Positions 36,581 to 48,657 of a stretch of DNA of 64,000 nt are shown here, piece by piece. The position numbers were made by a program, and so were the translations under genes. Location: NCBI GenBank assembly GCA_033032865.1, contig JAWHQI010000005.1:9882001-9946000 (forward strand). Reading direction: 5' to 3'. Under the pieces are notes generated by a model. That model did no database searches. It was not told the DNA's origin and saw only the letters and a list, made by a program, of their open reading frames with translations. Position 1 is the first letter of the stretch. Every line of letters begins with the position of its first letter. The stretch comes from Dactylorhiza incarnata (Eukaryota > Streptophyta > Magnoliopsida > Asparagales > Orchidaceae).

Positions 36581-38644
36581 TGTAACATCCTGCCAATACA
36601 AACAATATAAAATAGATCCGACCGGGACCTCACGCCATAATGAACACACTAGCTAGACGTTAATAAGTTGATAACAGAAAAGAACTATACGAGAGAATCA
36701 CAAGCGTACGTGGAAGCATTAAATAACATTACTTTCATAATTATCTACTATTTCTGAATGAAACATTAAAGAGTTATGGCATTATGGCTTTACATTCAGA
36801 CAAGGTATCTAACTAAAAATATTTTTCGGCTCATAGGCCGGCAATATAAGGAAAGAAGTAAAACAGAGGTTGGCCTTCAAAGGCCAACACATCTTATGGC
36901 TTCAGCCCGCTACTTTCCGCTTGGCTCACCAGCACCTGCACCAACATCCAATAAGAGGTAAACGAGGGTCAGCTATGAGCTGACTACAAATCGCATAACG
37001 ATCCCACCCCCCCCGACCATTTAGCCTACTCAGGGGCATGTCATCGCTAATCCTACAAGCAAGCCGTACATGCAACATGTAATCATATAAAGAAAGTGCA
37101 ACAACACAACACATGGTGAGGTTTCAAGAACAATCAATATTTTAGGTTGAGCATCAAAGTAAGGTGAACCTAGGTATGCGCATGATGTTGGTTGGGTTCA
37201 CCCGGAGGATTCCCACAACCGCCTAAGCAATCACATGAGGCTAACATAACATCAATCCACAATCAACTCCACCCTAAGTAACAAAACTTTGGTGGGAAAA
37301 GAACTTTTGGCCGGTCTAGGTGAATACCTTCCATGACCTCTCTCATGATCACATGGTTTACAAGAGGTTGGTATCTCTCATCGATTTATATGGAAACAGG
37401 TTCAGTTCAGCTTTGCTCGTGCTCAAGTCATTGTGATCTACTGCACGACGTGGGTACGGCTTCGCCTCGACGCGTAAGTGTTTAACACATTCAAGTGTTA
37501 CACTAAATGATGACTACACACCCAATCCTTCCTAGAGAACTTAGGCTTCGTACATATATCCACTGAAGGAGGTACAAGACCACTCCACTTCAAAACTCGT
37601 GGTGAAGGTTTGCATTCAACCACACTCCAAGCATGGGGTTTCTATTAGGCTCTCCGAAAGACACCTAAATCTCAAGTCCCGCAATACGATTCTATTTCTC
37701 ACAGAGTCATTCTTCGGCACGCATTTTAGGCTTATAAACGCATGTCACAATCAAGCATCACCGAACCGGGTTAAAAGCCACGGGTAGGCTTCACATAAAA
37801 TGCCTAAATCCGTTCATCTACCAGATTTCTACATGCAATAAATGTCGGGGACGGACACAATCTACCCGAAGTTCTGAAAGAACTATAGAAAGTCCTACAC
37901 TTCACTAATTAGTGAAAGAGACAACCTCAAAATGTATAGAAAAAGGAACGAGAGGACCAAACACATCCTAAGACCGAGAGGAAGGATCATTACCCTTCCT
38001 GCTCTCTTCGGCCCACGAATCTGAGATTTCAATCGGATGGAAAGAACTGTAATGGGCTGCTCTCTGTGGATCTGGAAACGTCCCGCGATTCGGAGCTCCG
38101 TCAATGGAGGAAAATGTCTTCTTCTTCTTCCTTGGCTCTCAGATTTCTCAAGTTTGGAGAGAGATAAGGAAGGTAGAAATAAACCTAAAGTTATCTCCCA
38201 AACATCCTTAAAGTTATTTCGAAATGATCCTAGCTGTCGGATTCATTTTTCAGGAAGATCAGAATAGTTTCGGACTTAGCATTTGACGTCAACCTCCGCC
38301 AAAATCGAAACAAGTAAAAACAAGCGCTCTGTCTGCATTCGTCGAGTAGTCACGATAATTCGTCGAGACGTTTTGACGATTTGTCGAGACCACTCGAGAC
38401 CATTCGGCAATTCGTTGAAACCAAACCACAAACAGTGTGCGTTGATAATCGCTGAAACCATTCGACGATTCATTGAGATCATTCGACGATTCGTCGAGAT
38501 CTTTCACTAACACTCACTGGATTAGTCTTGTTCGTCGAGACCACTCGACGAAACACGACGAATGACTTCCGCTCGTCGAGGCCTCTTGACGAATCTGGGC
38601 ACCACTTCCTTTCAGACCCATTTTGGGAAAAGTGGGGTATTACA
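36581..38644 (-). repeat. 5' LTR of the Tekay element
   Basis: 2064 bp with ends TGTAACATCC and GGGGTATTACA in plus orientation. It holds a field of TCGTCGAGA/CGACGATTCGTCGA units at 38336-38590 near the minus-strand start (U3). The other LTR is outside the window. Confidence 0.85.
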
Positions 38645-39128
38645 GTTAAGGCCACTTGATACCTGTCCTAATCAACATCAATGATGTCCAGAATTTCTAT
38701 TTTGAATCGATCAACAAATTGGGCAAGAGTATCACCATTTCCTTTCTTGATCTGAAAGAGAGCTGCTCGGCATTTCTTTCGCTTCTTCGAGGTAGCAAAC
38801 CTCAAGAGAAGCTCCCTCTGAAGGTTGACCAAGTAGAACACTGATTGAGAGGGATGCTTGAAAAATCATTCTCTAGCTTTACCATCAAAGGTCATAGCCA
38901 AAAATTTACACTTAATCCCATCTGAGACAGTCCTCAAAGAGATAACAGCTTCGAAAGCTAGAAGGTGGCTGATAAGATCTTCTCCTCCAGAGAAGACAGG
39001 AAGACGAGGCTCTATAAACCCCTTAGGAATATGCTCCCAATGAACTTCATCTGATAAGGGGGAAAGATCTTTCTCCTCTTCTAAGGGAAGTGCTTGTTTT
39101 TCATAAATTTGATGAGGGCAAGAACTCA
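38645..39128 (-). pseudogene. Gag N-terminal part of a Tat-type gypsy element
   Basis: It starts MSSCPHQIYEKQALP at about 39128. The segment HIPKGFIEPRLPVFSGGED, then ISHLLAFEAVISLRTVSDGIKCKFLA, then (after a stop at 38866, where WF is expected) REL.LRFATSKKR and DTLAQFVDRFKIEILDI matches the Tat/Retand gag layout. It is cut at 38645 by the Tekay LTR. The rest of the element lies beyond the window. It encoded a capsid-type protein. Confidence 0.8.
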
Positions 39129-40440
39129 TTTTCACTTTAAGGAGCTGAATCTCACATCTTCACTGCCACTATTGTTCATCGACAACACAAGATCTAAAGG
39201 TCGCGTGTTCGTTCTATTGGCACCAAAAATATACCTAGTCCACACTTGATCAAGTTGAAGGATGAGATGGGTAATGGTTGAGTAGCGGGTTACTTTGAGC
39301 CACGAGTGAAGGAGTGAGAGAGGGGGGGGGGAGAGATGGTCGTGATCATGCGGTGAAAGCAGATCTACCCGCAGCGATGAATTCCTCTTTTATAGCGGGC
39401 AATCCTACTTAAATAAGACTTGCATTACGATAAAGATTATATTCAAATACATGAATAAAATAGTACAAGGCTTAAAGAGAAGAGTCGACGGTTAGAGTAG
39501 AGGTCGCCCAGGTCACCCGAAACTGGTTGGTGACTGCCAGGAGGTCTCAAGCTTTCTAGCCATAGTTACTGCCGAGGGTAAGGTTACTGTCGGTGGTAAG
39601 GTTACCGCCGACGGTAAGGTTATTGTCGGGCGCTAGCCACACAGACTGTCGAGGTCGCCTTTATTACCCACAGACTTCCCTGGAGTTACCGAGAACCAAA
39701 CCGCCATGTATACCCGCAGAGACTATCGAGGTCGCTAGAGGAAAAGGGTTTTGCGGTCACTAAGAAGAGGAGCAGCGCACTTCTTTTAGCCGTGACTAAC
39801 ACCTGTGGTAAGTCTTATCGCCAGGCGCTAGTCGCTAAGGCCTCCTTCCACTCCCACTTGCATAGGAGTTGTCAAAACATTGACCACTAATCCTTGCAGG
39901 AATCCTCCAGGAGATTATGCTTATCATCGGGATCCAACCGCTGAGGTCGCTTGCTACTCTGAAGTCGTGACCTCGAGACCTAGCCGCCGCTACCGCCTGC
40001 GGTAAGTGTTATCGTCGGGTGCTAGCCGTTAAGGTCGCCAAGCCTGATGTTGTCCTGTGATTATGCTGACCGCGGAGGCCTAACTGCTGAAGTCACCACT
40101 AAGGCTAACTGCAACTTATTAACTGCAAGTTAGTCCCCTCGACTCCCGTGTCTTCTGAGAGGGGATTGGATCCCTATTTATAGGCTTGGGGTAGGAAACT
40201 TCCAGAACTGGGCTACCGCAGACGATAAGGCGGTCTGGCGTTTACTGGCATGTTGACCCTGCGACTATGAAGAGGGGCTACCGTCGGGCGGTAGTACTAC
40301 CGCAGGCGGTACATAATTAGTTAACCAAATGATTAACCGCAACCACCAAGAGGGGAGCCCCCTATAGTCAGGAAAGAGGATCTTCCCGCCGGACACCTAG
40401 ATCAGGCGCCCTGGAGGGGATAGCCGATTTCTGTTTAAAC
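39129..40440 (-). mobile_element. Leader and LTR-like region of the Tat-type gypsy element
   Basis: On the minus strand, TTTTTGGTGCCAATAG (about 39215-39230) lies between an LTR-like region and the gag leader, in the place of a primer site. It resembles a decayed TTTGGCGCC-type site. The LTR-like region holds repeated CpG palindromes such as TTACCGCCGACGGTAAGG (39600-39620) and CTACCGCAGGCGGTA (40290-40310). I could not fix the outer LTR boundary; TGTTTAAACAG on the minus strand near 40440 is a candidate start. Confidence 0.55.
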
Positions 40441-40461
40441 ATTGGACTTAGATTATATTTA

Positions 40462-40675
40462 GCACAACGACAGTGGTCGTGAACGCTGTGATTATAAACC
40501 ATCGTTCGACAACGCCCAACCTCACCTAATGAACTTAAATCACTTTTACGTTCAAAACTAGTTTTCTTTTATTGGTAGTGGTCGGGATAACCGTTGTCAT
40601 GACAAACATACATTCTATGATGGTGACGTTTTGGTCTAAGTTCATCAGAGCAAAAACGCTCTACCAAACGGAGCC
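40462..40675. mobile_element. Tourist-like MITE, copy 1
   Basis: 214 bp flanked by TTA (40459-40461 and 40676-40678). It ends CCAAACGGAGCC; the left terminus has diverged. The interior CAAAACTAGTTTTCTTTT and ACATTCTATGATGGTG are shared with the copies at 57317 and 61717. Confidence 0.75.
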
Positions 40676-40703
40676 TTATAGTCATAGTGGTTACTCGCTC
40701 TTA

Positions 40704-40917
40704 TAGTCCGTTTGGCACGGTGGTAGCGGTCATGAACATGGTGATTACGAACCGTAGTTTGTGAACGTCCAACCTCACCTACGGAATTTCATCCACTTAT
40801 ATGTTCAAAATTTGTTTTTTTTTCTTTGTGGCGGTCGTTGCATGGCAAACACATATTTTATGAGGTTGCCATTTTTTTCTAAACTCGCCATAGCAAAGAA
40901 GCCATGCAAGCAGACCC
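40704..40917. mobile_element. Tourist-like MITE, copy 2
   Basis: 214 bp flanked by TTA (40701-40703 and 40918-40920). It starts TAGTCCGTTTGGCACGGTGG; the right terminus is decayed. Same orientation as copy 1 and only 28 bp from it. Confidence 0.72.
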
Positions 40918-40920
40918 TTA

Positions 40921-41482
40921 GTCCTTTGATCGACCACGGTAGAAAGCTCTAAATGCTCATGTGAGTCAAAACTACCAAAACTAACAAAATTATATAATCA
41001 TACTTATTGGTTAATGTGAGTCAGAAATGAGAGGTGGGGAAGTTGTAAGAGGGATAGTTAATTTGAGAGGAGATTTTTGGTGTGTAATAGTACAAAATGA
41101 ACATGATAGCTTAGCAAATTATTCTTATTAAGGGCGAACTGAGAACATGAGTTGATAATTTGCCCATTCTCCCACGTAGAGTTCCACGCATACAATTGAT
41201 GTGTTGATGTACATTTTCGATGCAAATGCAAATTACACATCTTCAATATGCAGAGGATGAGCCTTGGCGCTCCTACGCTCCTTCGGTAATCGGCAGCTTG
41301 CCCAATTACAACCTCAAATGCAACCCTTGAGCTTGAATGAATTCTCAAATAGAACCTAACTTGCACCACCTTTAATTGGTAATCCCTTTTTTATTATCAA
41401 TTTTGTGAAAATATTTAGTCTGCTCTAAAGAGTGTAGTTGAATATCATGTGCTTCTGCATTTTTAAGGGCTAATAATATTAA
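40921..41482. other. Unassigned spacer
   Basis: No gene, repeat or terminal structure recognised. Short open frames here (for example 41058-41369 minus) show no family resemblance. Confidence 0.5.
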
Positions 41483-41637
41483 GGGCTTGTTTGGCTAAGC
41501 TGCAGTGCTGGGAGAAGCAGTGGTGGGAAACAGTGGTGCAGGAATCTGCTGTTTCGCAGTGGTAGAAAAATTCATGAAACTGTTTGGAAAACTGTATTTG
41601 CAGTGCTGTGTGAAACAGTGGTGCAGAATAAAACAGT

Positions 41638-41703
41638 AACGAAAATTAAACAATAATGAAAATTAAACAATAATGAAAATTAAACAATAATGAAAATTAA
41701 ACA
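41638..41703. repeat. 17-bp subterminal tandem repeat in the Harbinger element
   Basis: AATAATGAAAATTAAAC repeats about three times, with one diverged unit on the left, next to the left terminus. Subterminal repeats are often transposase-binding sites; that role is inference here. Confidence 0.75.
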
Positions 41704-41854
41704 GTATGCATAATTTATGAAGTCCAACTAAGAATTAAACAATTTGTTCAACATAAATATTTGCGATAAATATAATTCAAATAGATGACGGTCTCTTTTC
41801 TCTAACGCAAATAAATATCATCTGCAAAATAGAATTACGCCATATTTGATAAAT

Positions 41855-43269
41855 TTAATATAAAATAAGTAGTTTATTTGCTAAACTACATATGTTTGAA
41901 TTGTACCCGTGAGCATTTTCTAGTTGGTCCGCAATGAATTCTCTCAAAGCAAACATCTCAGTTGCACATGTCCCCTCATGTGTAATTGTCTCTACGCTCG
42001 GAGTTGTGACTCTGTCGGTTCGTCGACGTTGTGCCCTATGTTCGTATGCCTCTGTATGCACGAATGTCTCATCAAGATCACATGCTCTAAACTCTGGATC
42101 AACCATAGACGGATGCCTACTTATGTAATTATGGAGGGTCATTGTAGACACCACAATTATGCATTGATTTGAAAATGAGTATTGTGGCATCTTTCTAAGG
42201 ATGCGCCATTTATTTTTCCATACATCAAAGATTCGTTCGATAATAGTACGCAGCGATGAGTGTGCTTGATTAAATATTTCACGGTGACCTTCAATAGGTC
42301 GATCGCCTCGAGCAAAGTCCGACAAGTGATATCTTGTTTTTGGGAATGGCTTCGGAAGACCTGTTTCTAACGGATATCCAACATCAATCAGATAATATTT
42401 CCCTGTATTTAAATGATTAAATATAAGAAAGTTTTAAATATTAAGTTATAAATAATAAACATTCATTATAAATGCGATGGTAAATTTACCTTGAGGCGCA
42501 TATGGAAATTTACATCTTCTATCTTGCACAACTCGGTGATAAATGCGGCTATCGTGAGCTAAACCCTCCCATCCAGGTACAACATATGTAAAACACATAT
42601 TGAAATCACACACTGCCATTACATTTTGAGTTGACGATTCATGTCGGCCAATATATGTGACTTTCCCGTGTACCTGAATGCAAGCATCTACATGTGTCCC
42701 ATCAATTGCTCCAATGCAATCCTTCAAATAAGGCATGTACCTGTCATCATTTTCAATATGGGAGGGAATATCTCCGAACTATGGATCAGTAGGTGCTATG
42801 ATATCCATTGAAAGGCATGTCAGTGCATGTAGCCCTTTCTCGAAATATCGACTAATTGATCAGTTGAATGTTGGAAGCGTTCAACGCCTTTCTTATTGTT
42901 TCATGATGCCCAAGAATGTATAATGTCATTCCCAACACCTCTCGGGTTGCAGTCCTTCTGGATCCTTTTAAGTCATGTGATTGTTGTAATAAGTTTAATA
43001 GGTCCAAATAGATTTGTTTCGACATGCGAAAATTATCGAAAAACCTTCCTGGTTGGCCAAAACTCTGCGACCCATTTGTCACCAGTTTGCTTTGAAGTCA
43101 TTCAAGTTATCTTATTAAGAGACGGGAAGATGTATTCACCTATTACATAAGTTGTCCTCGCAACGAGATTCTGGTAAATAATAAATCGGCGTTGCCGGTT
43201 CATTTGGTGAATTAACATGAGCTCATCATCATCAATCATAACATCATTATCATTGTTCTATTCTTCCAT
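41855..43269 (-). pseudogene. Harbinger transposase (DDE_Tnp_4 type)
   Basis: Start ATG at 43269, with a stop three codons in. The N-terminal part (42852-43260) has ELMLIHQMNRQRR and FDNFRMSKQIYLDLLNLL. The core shows DCIGAIDGTHVDA (first Asp), TQNVMAVCDFNMCFTYV and GWEGLAHDSRIY. After the intron at 42403-42489 come KYYLIDVGYP (second Asp), RTIIERIFDVWKNKW (Glu) and MTLHNYISRHPSM. All three catalytic residues remain visible. The enzyme would cut and insert at TWA sites, matching the TAA duplication. Several stops and shifts (for example near 42780 and 42850) inactivate it. Confidence 0.88.
42403..42489 (-). other. Intron in the Harbinger transposase gene
   Basis: On the minus strand: exon ...CCTCAAG, then GTAAATTTACC ... 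TTAAATACAG, then GGAAATATTATC. Removal gives the family motif QGKYYLIDVGYP in frame. 87 bp, AT-rich, canonical borders. Confidence 0.8.
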
Positions 43270-43516
43270 AGTGATAACCTAAGCAATATATAAGCATGGA
43301 TGTAAACAAAGTAAAGATACATGACATTAATAACAAATATCAGTACAAAATATTACAACTATAAATTTTTAATACATAACATGAGTTACAGTAATATTAA
43401 AAGGAACCACAATAATAACATTAGTTACAGTTAAATGATTCCACAAAATGCCACTACAATAATATTAAAATGAACCACAAGATCCCAAAATATGATACTA
43501 CAAAACAATAAAGCCT

Positions 43517-44119
43517 TCACTTCAGCGATTCTATGTAACGTTTCTTCAACCACGACACCTTCCTATCATCTGGGAGATTCATGAAAATTATCCTAATGTT
43601 GAGATTAATGAAGTACAACGTGGCAAAATCGTACAAGTCCTCGTCATTGAATAACTCTGGAAACTTCTCTAGCTCGTGTACTACTTCACTCAACATAAAA
43701 ATACTAGGAGTAATAATCGTTGCTGCAACTGTATGCCCCACAGATCGTGTTACGTCCAGTAACCCATCAATTCGTGCCATCATGGATCTTTTGTGCCTAC
43801 TTTTTTGTTACATTTACGGAATCTTTTTACGCCTGACGTCAATTTTGAAGTCGAGGCAATATCATTTCCTTTACTTCCACTCGTGCCACCATCACATTGT
43901 GTGTGGTCGCTATCATTCATATTACCAGTTGGGGTAGTAACACTCTCGACAACATGATCATCGTCATCAGAAATCGGCTCGGGTTCAGAAAACATAGGGT
44001 GCATTTCCCCCATGGATGGGATCCATGTTTTTTCTCCCGTAGCAACGACCAAACTAAACATCTTATCAAGTTTTTCTTCTAACTCCGGTGATATGCCTGC
44101 ATATCGAAATTTCTTGGTG
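43517..44119 (-). pseudogene. Harbinger ORF1 (Myb/SANT-like protein), C-terminal part
   Basis: It continues from 56084 across the gypsy insertion. Residues include KKFRYAGISPELEEKLDKMF, then an acidic linker (EPEPISDDDDHVVES) and, after a frame change near 43780, MARIDGLLDVTRSV, then FMNLPDDRKVSWLKKRYIES. This is the arrangement of plant L10-interacting-Myb-like proteins and PIF ORF1. ORF1 is thought to act with transposase in DNA binding and nuclear import. Confidence 0.8.
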
Positions 44120-44124
44120 GCTGG

Positions 44125-45626
44125 TGATGCGTGTTCGGCAAGTGCACCGGTCGCTGTCAAGTAATAAAATTGGGAATAACTTCCCCGAATATCATCTCTC
44201 AAGGAATGCAGGTTCTGGTGAACGGAATGCGTGGTGAGTCGATTGTTACGACGAGTAAAAGAAAGTAAAAACAAGGGCATTGTGATTGGTGTCCTAAGTT
44301 ACTACACAGAAATGAGATGCGGGTCAAAACTCCGCTTCGCAAGGCGGGATGGATGCAATGGCCGCGATGCCGTGCTTCGGAAGGCTCGTGGACGGAAAGT
44401 AACTGTGACGATTGAGGGTCGCACACACCACTTCGCAAAGTGGGGGTGAATGCAGCGGCCACGATGCCGCGCTTCGGTAAGCGGGTGGAATGGCCGCAGT
44501 GCGAGGTTTTGTGAGGGTCGTATTCACCTCTTCGCCAACATCGATCACCACTAGCAATTGCTAGATGACTAACTAGAACGTGTGTGTGGAAGTGGAGTGG
44601 GGGCGGAGCGCATCACAGCAAAGCATCAAATGAGAAATAAAACAAGAGGATACTTCCATTCATAGACAAATAAAGATTACTCTAGTTCAATACAAAAGTT
44701 TAAGCATACATTTCCAAAAGAGAGAGGGTAGAGGAAACCACGAGATGAGAAGCCTCGCCGTATATCTTGGTCGGAATGGGGGGTTGTCAAGCCTCCTCCT
44801 AACTCAGTCCTTGGTTGCTTCCGGGGTTCAGAGGCTGTCACTACCTCCAAACGACATCCGTCTTCTTCTCAGAGTTGGGTTTCTTCCACTTAACCCAAAA
44901 GGAGATGCCGCACCTTGAAATGCTTGCTGTAGATGGCGGGGAAAGCTTCCGGAACCCTTGATGGAGCTTAGGATCAATGGATGAAGCTTTCCCAAGGAGG
45001 GGTATGGATGGTGGAGCTTGGAGAGGGAAAACGGCGGAGCTTGCGGAAGAATTCGCGCCCAGAACCGTGCTGTTCGACCTAAAATTGCGGAACAGGGCAT
45101 TAAATAGGCGCTGGCGAAATAGTGCGCATGACCAGTGGCGCACGAACAGCGGTCGTGCGCACTAGAAGTTAGGCGCTCGTGCGCACTATCCCATCGGAAC
45201 CCGCGACATAAACTTTATTAAATATAAAGATCGCACGACCGTGCGCAAAAATGCACGACCAAATTCAGAATGCAACATTGGGCTGCAAATGAACGCGCAT
45301 GATCGGCGGCGCACGATCAGTGGTCGTGTGCAGTATAACCAGTGATCATGCGCAGTGTTCCTGTACAGATTTGTACCGGGAACACCTACACGACCCCTGT
45401 TCCAACATAAACACAAATCAAAACCACTGAAAGTGGCACATAACACAGCATGAAAGAAATTAAGAGTGATAATCAAGAAAATACACCACATCGTGCCTAG
45501 AAGTGCACTTCATGAAAGAATTGTGACTAAATGAAATATAAGCATTAATACACAAAAAGTGAAGTACAAGTGCGTGAAAACTAGCCAAGATGAGTCCATA
45601 AAAGTGTATATAAATGGGACTCTTCA
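44125..45626 (-). repeat. 3' LTR of the gypsy-type element (complete)
   Basis: 1502 bp. It has repeated GTGCGCACGACC-type units at 45115-45360 and GCTTCGCAAGGCGGG/CTTCGCAAAGTGGGG units at 44330-44480. It aligns with the two-part right LTR; long stretches are nearly identical. The minus strand carries AGTCTGGGGATG immediately before it as a purine-rich tract. Confidence 0.92.
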
Positions 45627-47376
45627 CATCCCCAGACTTACTCGTTTGCACGTCTTGGGCAAACACTCAATCCCATGATAGAAAAATTGATGTTAAAGAA
45701 GCAACTGTGCAGGCAAAACATGATGGGAAGAAAAGAACAAACGAGCATAAAAATAAAGTAGAAAAGATTTTAAAACAAAGACTATATTTTAAGAACTTCT
45801 ACAAGTGTAAAATACAAAATACTACTACTCTGAGGTGAATCACTGGTGAATTGAATAGTCGCGCCCTAGGGAAAATAGCGTGAACTGCTGAGGTGAGCGT
45901 TGCTCAAATTGGATCTCCAGGAAGAGCTCTCCAAGAAATCCATCAAGGTTGGTGGTCATACGCTTGCCCTTTTGCACCTTCTCCACTGCATGAGACGATC
46001 TTATCAAGAATCAGTAGGGCTTTTAGGCTAGTCTTAGGGCTTGGATTGAGGTACGGTAATGAAGTAGAAGAACGTAGGCTAAATGCACTCAATCCTCCGG
46101 TAAATAAACAAATTTCAAACTTAACATCTTCACCTTGAAACACACTCCCCCAAACTTCAATTAAGCACTATGGTGTGCGCGAGACTACCATACTTATGGT
46201 TCTATTATTTTTCGAGTTCATTAACTCTCTCCTTTTTTTTAGATCCATAATAACATAAGTTAGGATCAATCAAAATTTTTTTTTTTCATTTTTCTGCGCG
46301 CACACACCACATCACACCTCCAAATTTTTATTTCTCCGCATCGCACAATCATCAACAAAATGTATATATTTCAAAGCTTGACTCTAGTGCGCTTTAGGTT
46401 AGGATATGTGGCCTTGGTGAAAGTTTAGTGGAGTTTAACAAATAGGAGAGGTAAGGCTCAACAAGGCTAGCAAAGGATGACGTTAGGTTGGGAAATCAAA
46501 GCTCAACTGGACCAAATGATGGCCTACGTCATGCTCCCAACAAGATCATTCAACGCATTCGTTTTGAAAATAGCTTGGGGCAAGTTCTTAACCACCGAGC
46601 GAGGCCTCCTCTCCTTCCAACTCAAACAACACGAGTCTAACAGCTCTTCTACACTCAACCTAGGGCTACCGCTAGATTCACCAAATTCACCGTTTGAGTA
46701 GAGTATTAAGTAATTACCCAAATGAAGTAAATAAAACTATAACTTTGTAATTAAATCTATTCTACGTGAATTTTTATGCTGCGTGAGCGCTCTACTAGTA
46801 TCACCGCACGGGTCACATCACATTCAACCACACAATCCTAAAATAACAATCAAACTTCTAAACACATACATCAAGCACTTACACGATAATTGCGCACGAG
46901 TAAAAATAAAACACGTGTGGTGTGTGTTATGCAATGAGACACTAAATTTAAATTTCCTAACATAGCATTCTAGCATGTATGTGCGTGTAGCGTAAGCAAA
47001 GGCCCACTCCTCCAGACTTGATTTGAAAACACACATCAAATATAACATTTCATAGCAAAAATAAAGCTAGGTTAGGAGTACCTATGCTCAAAAGAGCATG
47101 CCAGAAGAGCGGTATAATCCTTCTTTAAAGATCTCCTCCTCTTCATCCAATCGAGTTCACACCTGCATTGTTAGCACCAAAGCAAAAACAAACAAAACAT
47201 AATAGAAATTAAAGCAAGCAACCGGAATCGGGTGGTTCCCATGGGTTGTCTCCCAAGAAGCCCTTTTGTTTAACGTCCTTAAAGGTGGACCAAATACCTG
47301 TATTAAAGCAGTTTATAAAGTCTAGGAATAAGCAAAAGTTAATAAATCCTAATTATTATTACAAGCTCAAAATAAA
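45627..47376 (-). other. Non-coding 3' internal part of the gypsy-type element
   Basis: No conserved frame. GGTGGTTCCCATGGGTTGTC at 47231-47250 resembles a segment common near gag ends in Tat/Athila relatives. The small open frames are inconsistent with each other. Confidence 0.5.
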
Positions 47377-48531
47377 TCAGCTATAAGCTGATTTGAAGTA
47401 GTAACAACTAATGAAAGAAAAAGGTCCGGGGACCTGGTAGTAGGGGCGGAAATTAAGTAGGATGCTTAGCCTCCAACCCCAAATCTCCTCCTTTTTCGCT
47501 CTCTTCTTCTCCTCCATTATTATGTCTTCAAAGAAGAACCGCTTTCCCCCTTGTAACCAATCCTCCAAGGGAAGCACCAACGATGATGAGGAAACAAGAT
47601 GGTCCTTCACTATACGTACACCTTCCTCACCCCGCCAGGCTTTCGGCTCCTCCATGCATAAGGTCTGATCAACCAGAGGAGGGGCATCCTGCATTCTTGT
47701 ATATAAAGAAAGGGGGTCAGGAAATAAATTGGAAGAAAAACTAAAAGAAATCTTATCTGAGGGGATAATCCCGGCTTCATCCCCCATAGGGTGCGGCAAT
47801 GACAAACTAATGATATCATCGAAGATTTCACTAGACTCAACAGTGCACGCAATGGCCTCCTATATAACTTGGACTTCCTCGCACTGGACCGAAACGGTTG
47901 CTTCAGCACAATCGAGACTGTCCTCCTCCATGAGAGTGGGCATGACACTGCGCAGGTCTACACCATCCTGCAAATTGATATCAATGATAACATCAGAAAT
48001 AGATGTAGTTTTGTGTGTAGTGGGAGAAGACGTGCTTCTTAAGAGCTCGGGCTCACTCTCCACACAAGGGCACGAATCCATGCAAAGTGGTACATGAACC
48101 GAAGAGGTATGGGGGTTCGCATCAGAAACGGAGTCATGAGGGACACTGATTCACGTGTCGATTCCAGGGACTTCAAAAAGTGAAGGTGGAAGTGACATGT
48201 AACCAGATGAAGGAGTTGCGTTCGCCGAATTCGAGGATGGGACGATCCGGATATCCGGCTCATCGTCATCCTCCAATTGGCGAAGGTAATCGGCACAGTC
48301 CTTCAAGGCATGCTCTCTACTTTTGCAAAATAAACACAGCTTCACCGGCTTCGCCGGCACCCAAGGTGTGGCAGCCGAGTAAAGGTGCGACAACAAAGGC
48401 GCAGTAGAGGAGCCAAAAGATTTATGGGACCTTTACGGTTTCTGAACAACACCATACTCTTTGGGACACCTATCACTAGCGTGGGATGTGTCCCCACACC
48501 AACGACATCGGATATTCAAATGTGCCCACAT
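47377..48531 (-). pseudogene. Two-zinc-knuckle ORF of the gypsy-type element
   Basis: One frame of 384 codons from an ATG at 48531 to a stop at 47377, interrupted only by three stops (TAA near 48430, TGA near 48153, TAG near 47808). Each stop is one C-to-T change from a sense codon. Near the N-terminus are two CCHC knuckles, CRWCGDTSHASDRC (about residues 9-22) and CLFCKSREHALKDC (about residues 65-78). A long acidic middle follows, then a basic stretch (EEKKRAKKEEIWGW). It lies just after the primer site, the place of gag. I do not recognise the family beyond the knuckles. RNA binding is the likely activity. Confidence 0.7.
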
Positions 48532-48631
48532 GATATAGAAGAAGAAAATAGCATGAAAAAGAGGAAATTAAAAAGAATAAAAGACCCAATCGAAAACAAT
48601 CGATTCACAACCAAAATCTCATCACGCCTGC

Positions 48632-48651
48632 ATTCCCCGGCAACGGAGCCA
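48632..48651 (-). other. Primer binding site (Asp tRNA type)
   Basis: TGGCTCCGTTGCCGGGGAAT on the minus strand, six bases from the LTR. One difference from the usual TGGCGCCGTTGCCGGGG core. Confidence 0.88.
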
Positions 48652-48657
48652 AAAACT

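Larger units (their letters stand above)
34564..38644 (-). mobile_element. Ty3/gypsy chromovirus (Tekay-like), 5' half
   Basis: The 5' LTR is 36581-38644. On the minus strand it starts TGTAATACCCC and ends GGATGTTACA, followed by ATTTGGTATCGGAC, the Tekay/Del arrangement with a Met-type primer site. Gag and protease follow, and the frame is cut by TRG-C where the RT-leading segment starts (EYADVFPNKLP). RT, RNase H, integrase and the 3' LTR should lie left of the window. The five bases after the LTR are GTTAA (38645-38649), expected again at the missing end. Confidence 0.88.

Noticed and set aside
36926..37114. Small frames inside the Tekay LTR
   Set aside because: Within a clear LTR, short, and without family resemblance.
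44977..45165. Frames in the gypsy-type LTR (also 55417-55605)
   Set aside because: Present in both LTR copies simply because LTRs are duplicated; no family resemblance and no element logic for coding here.
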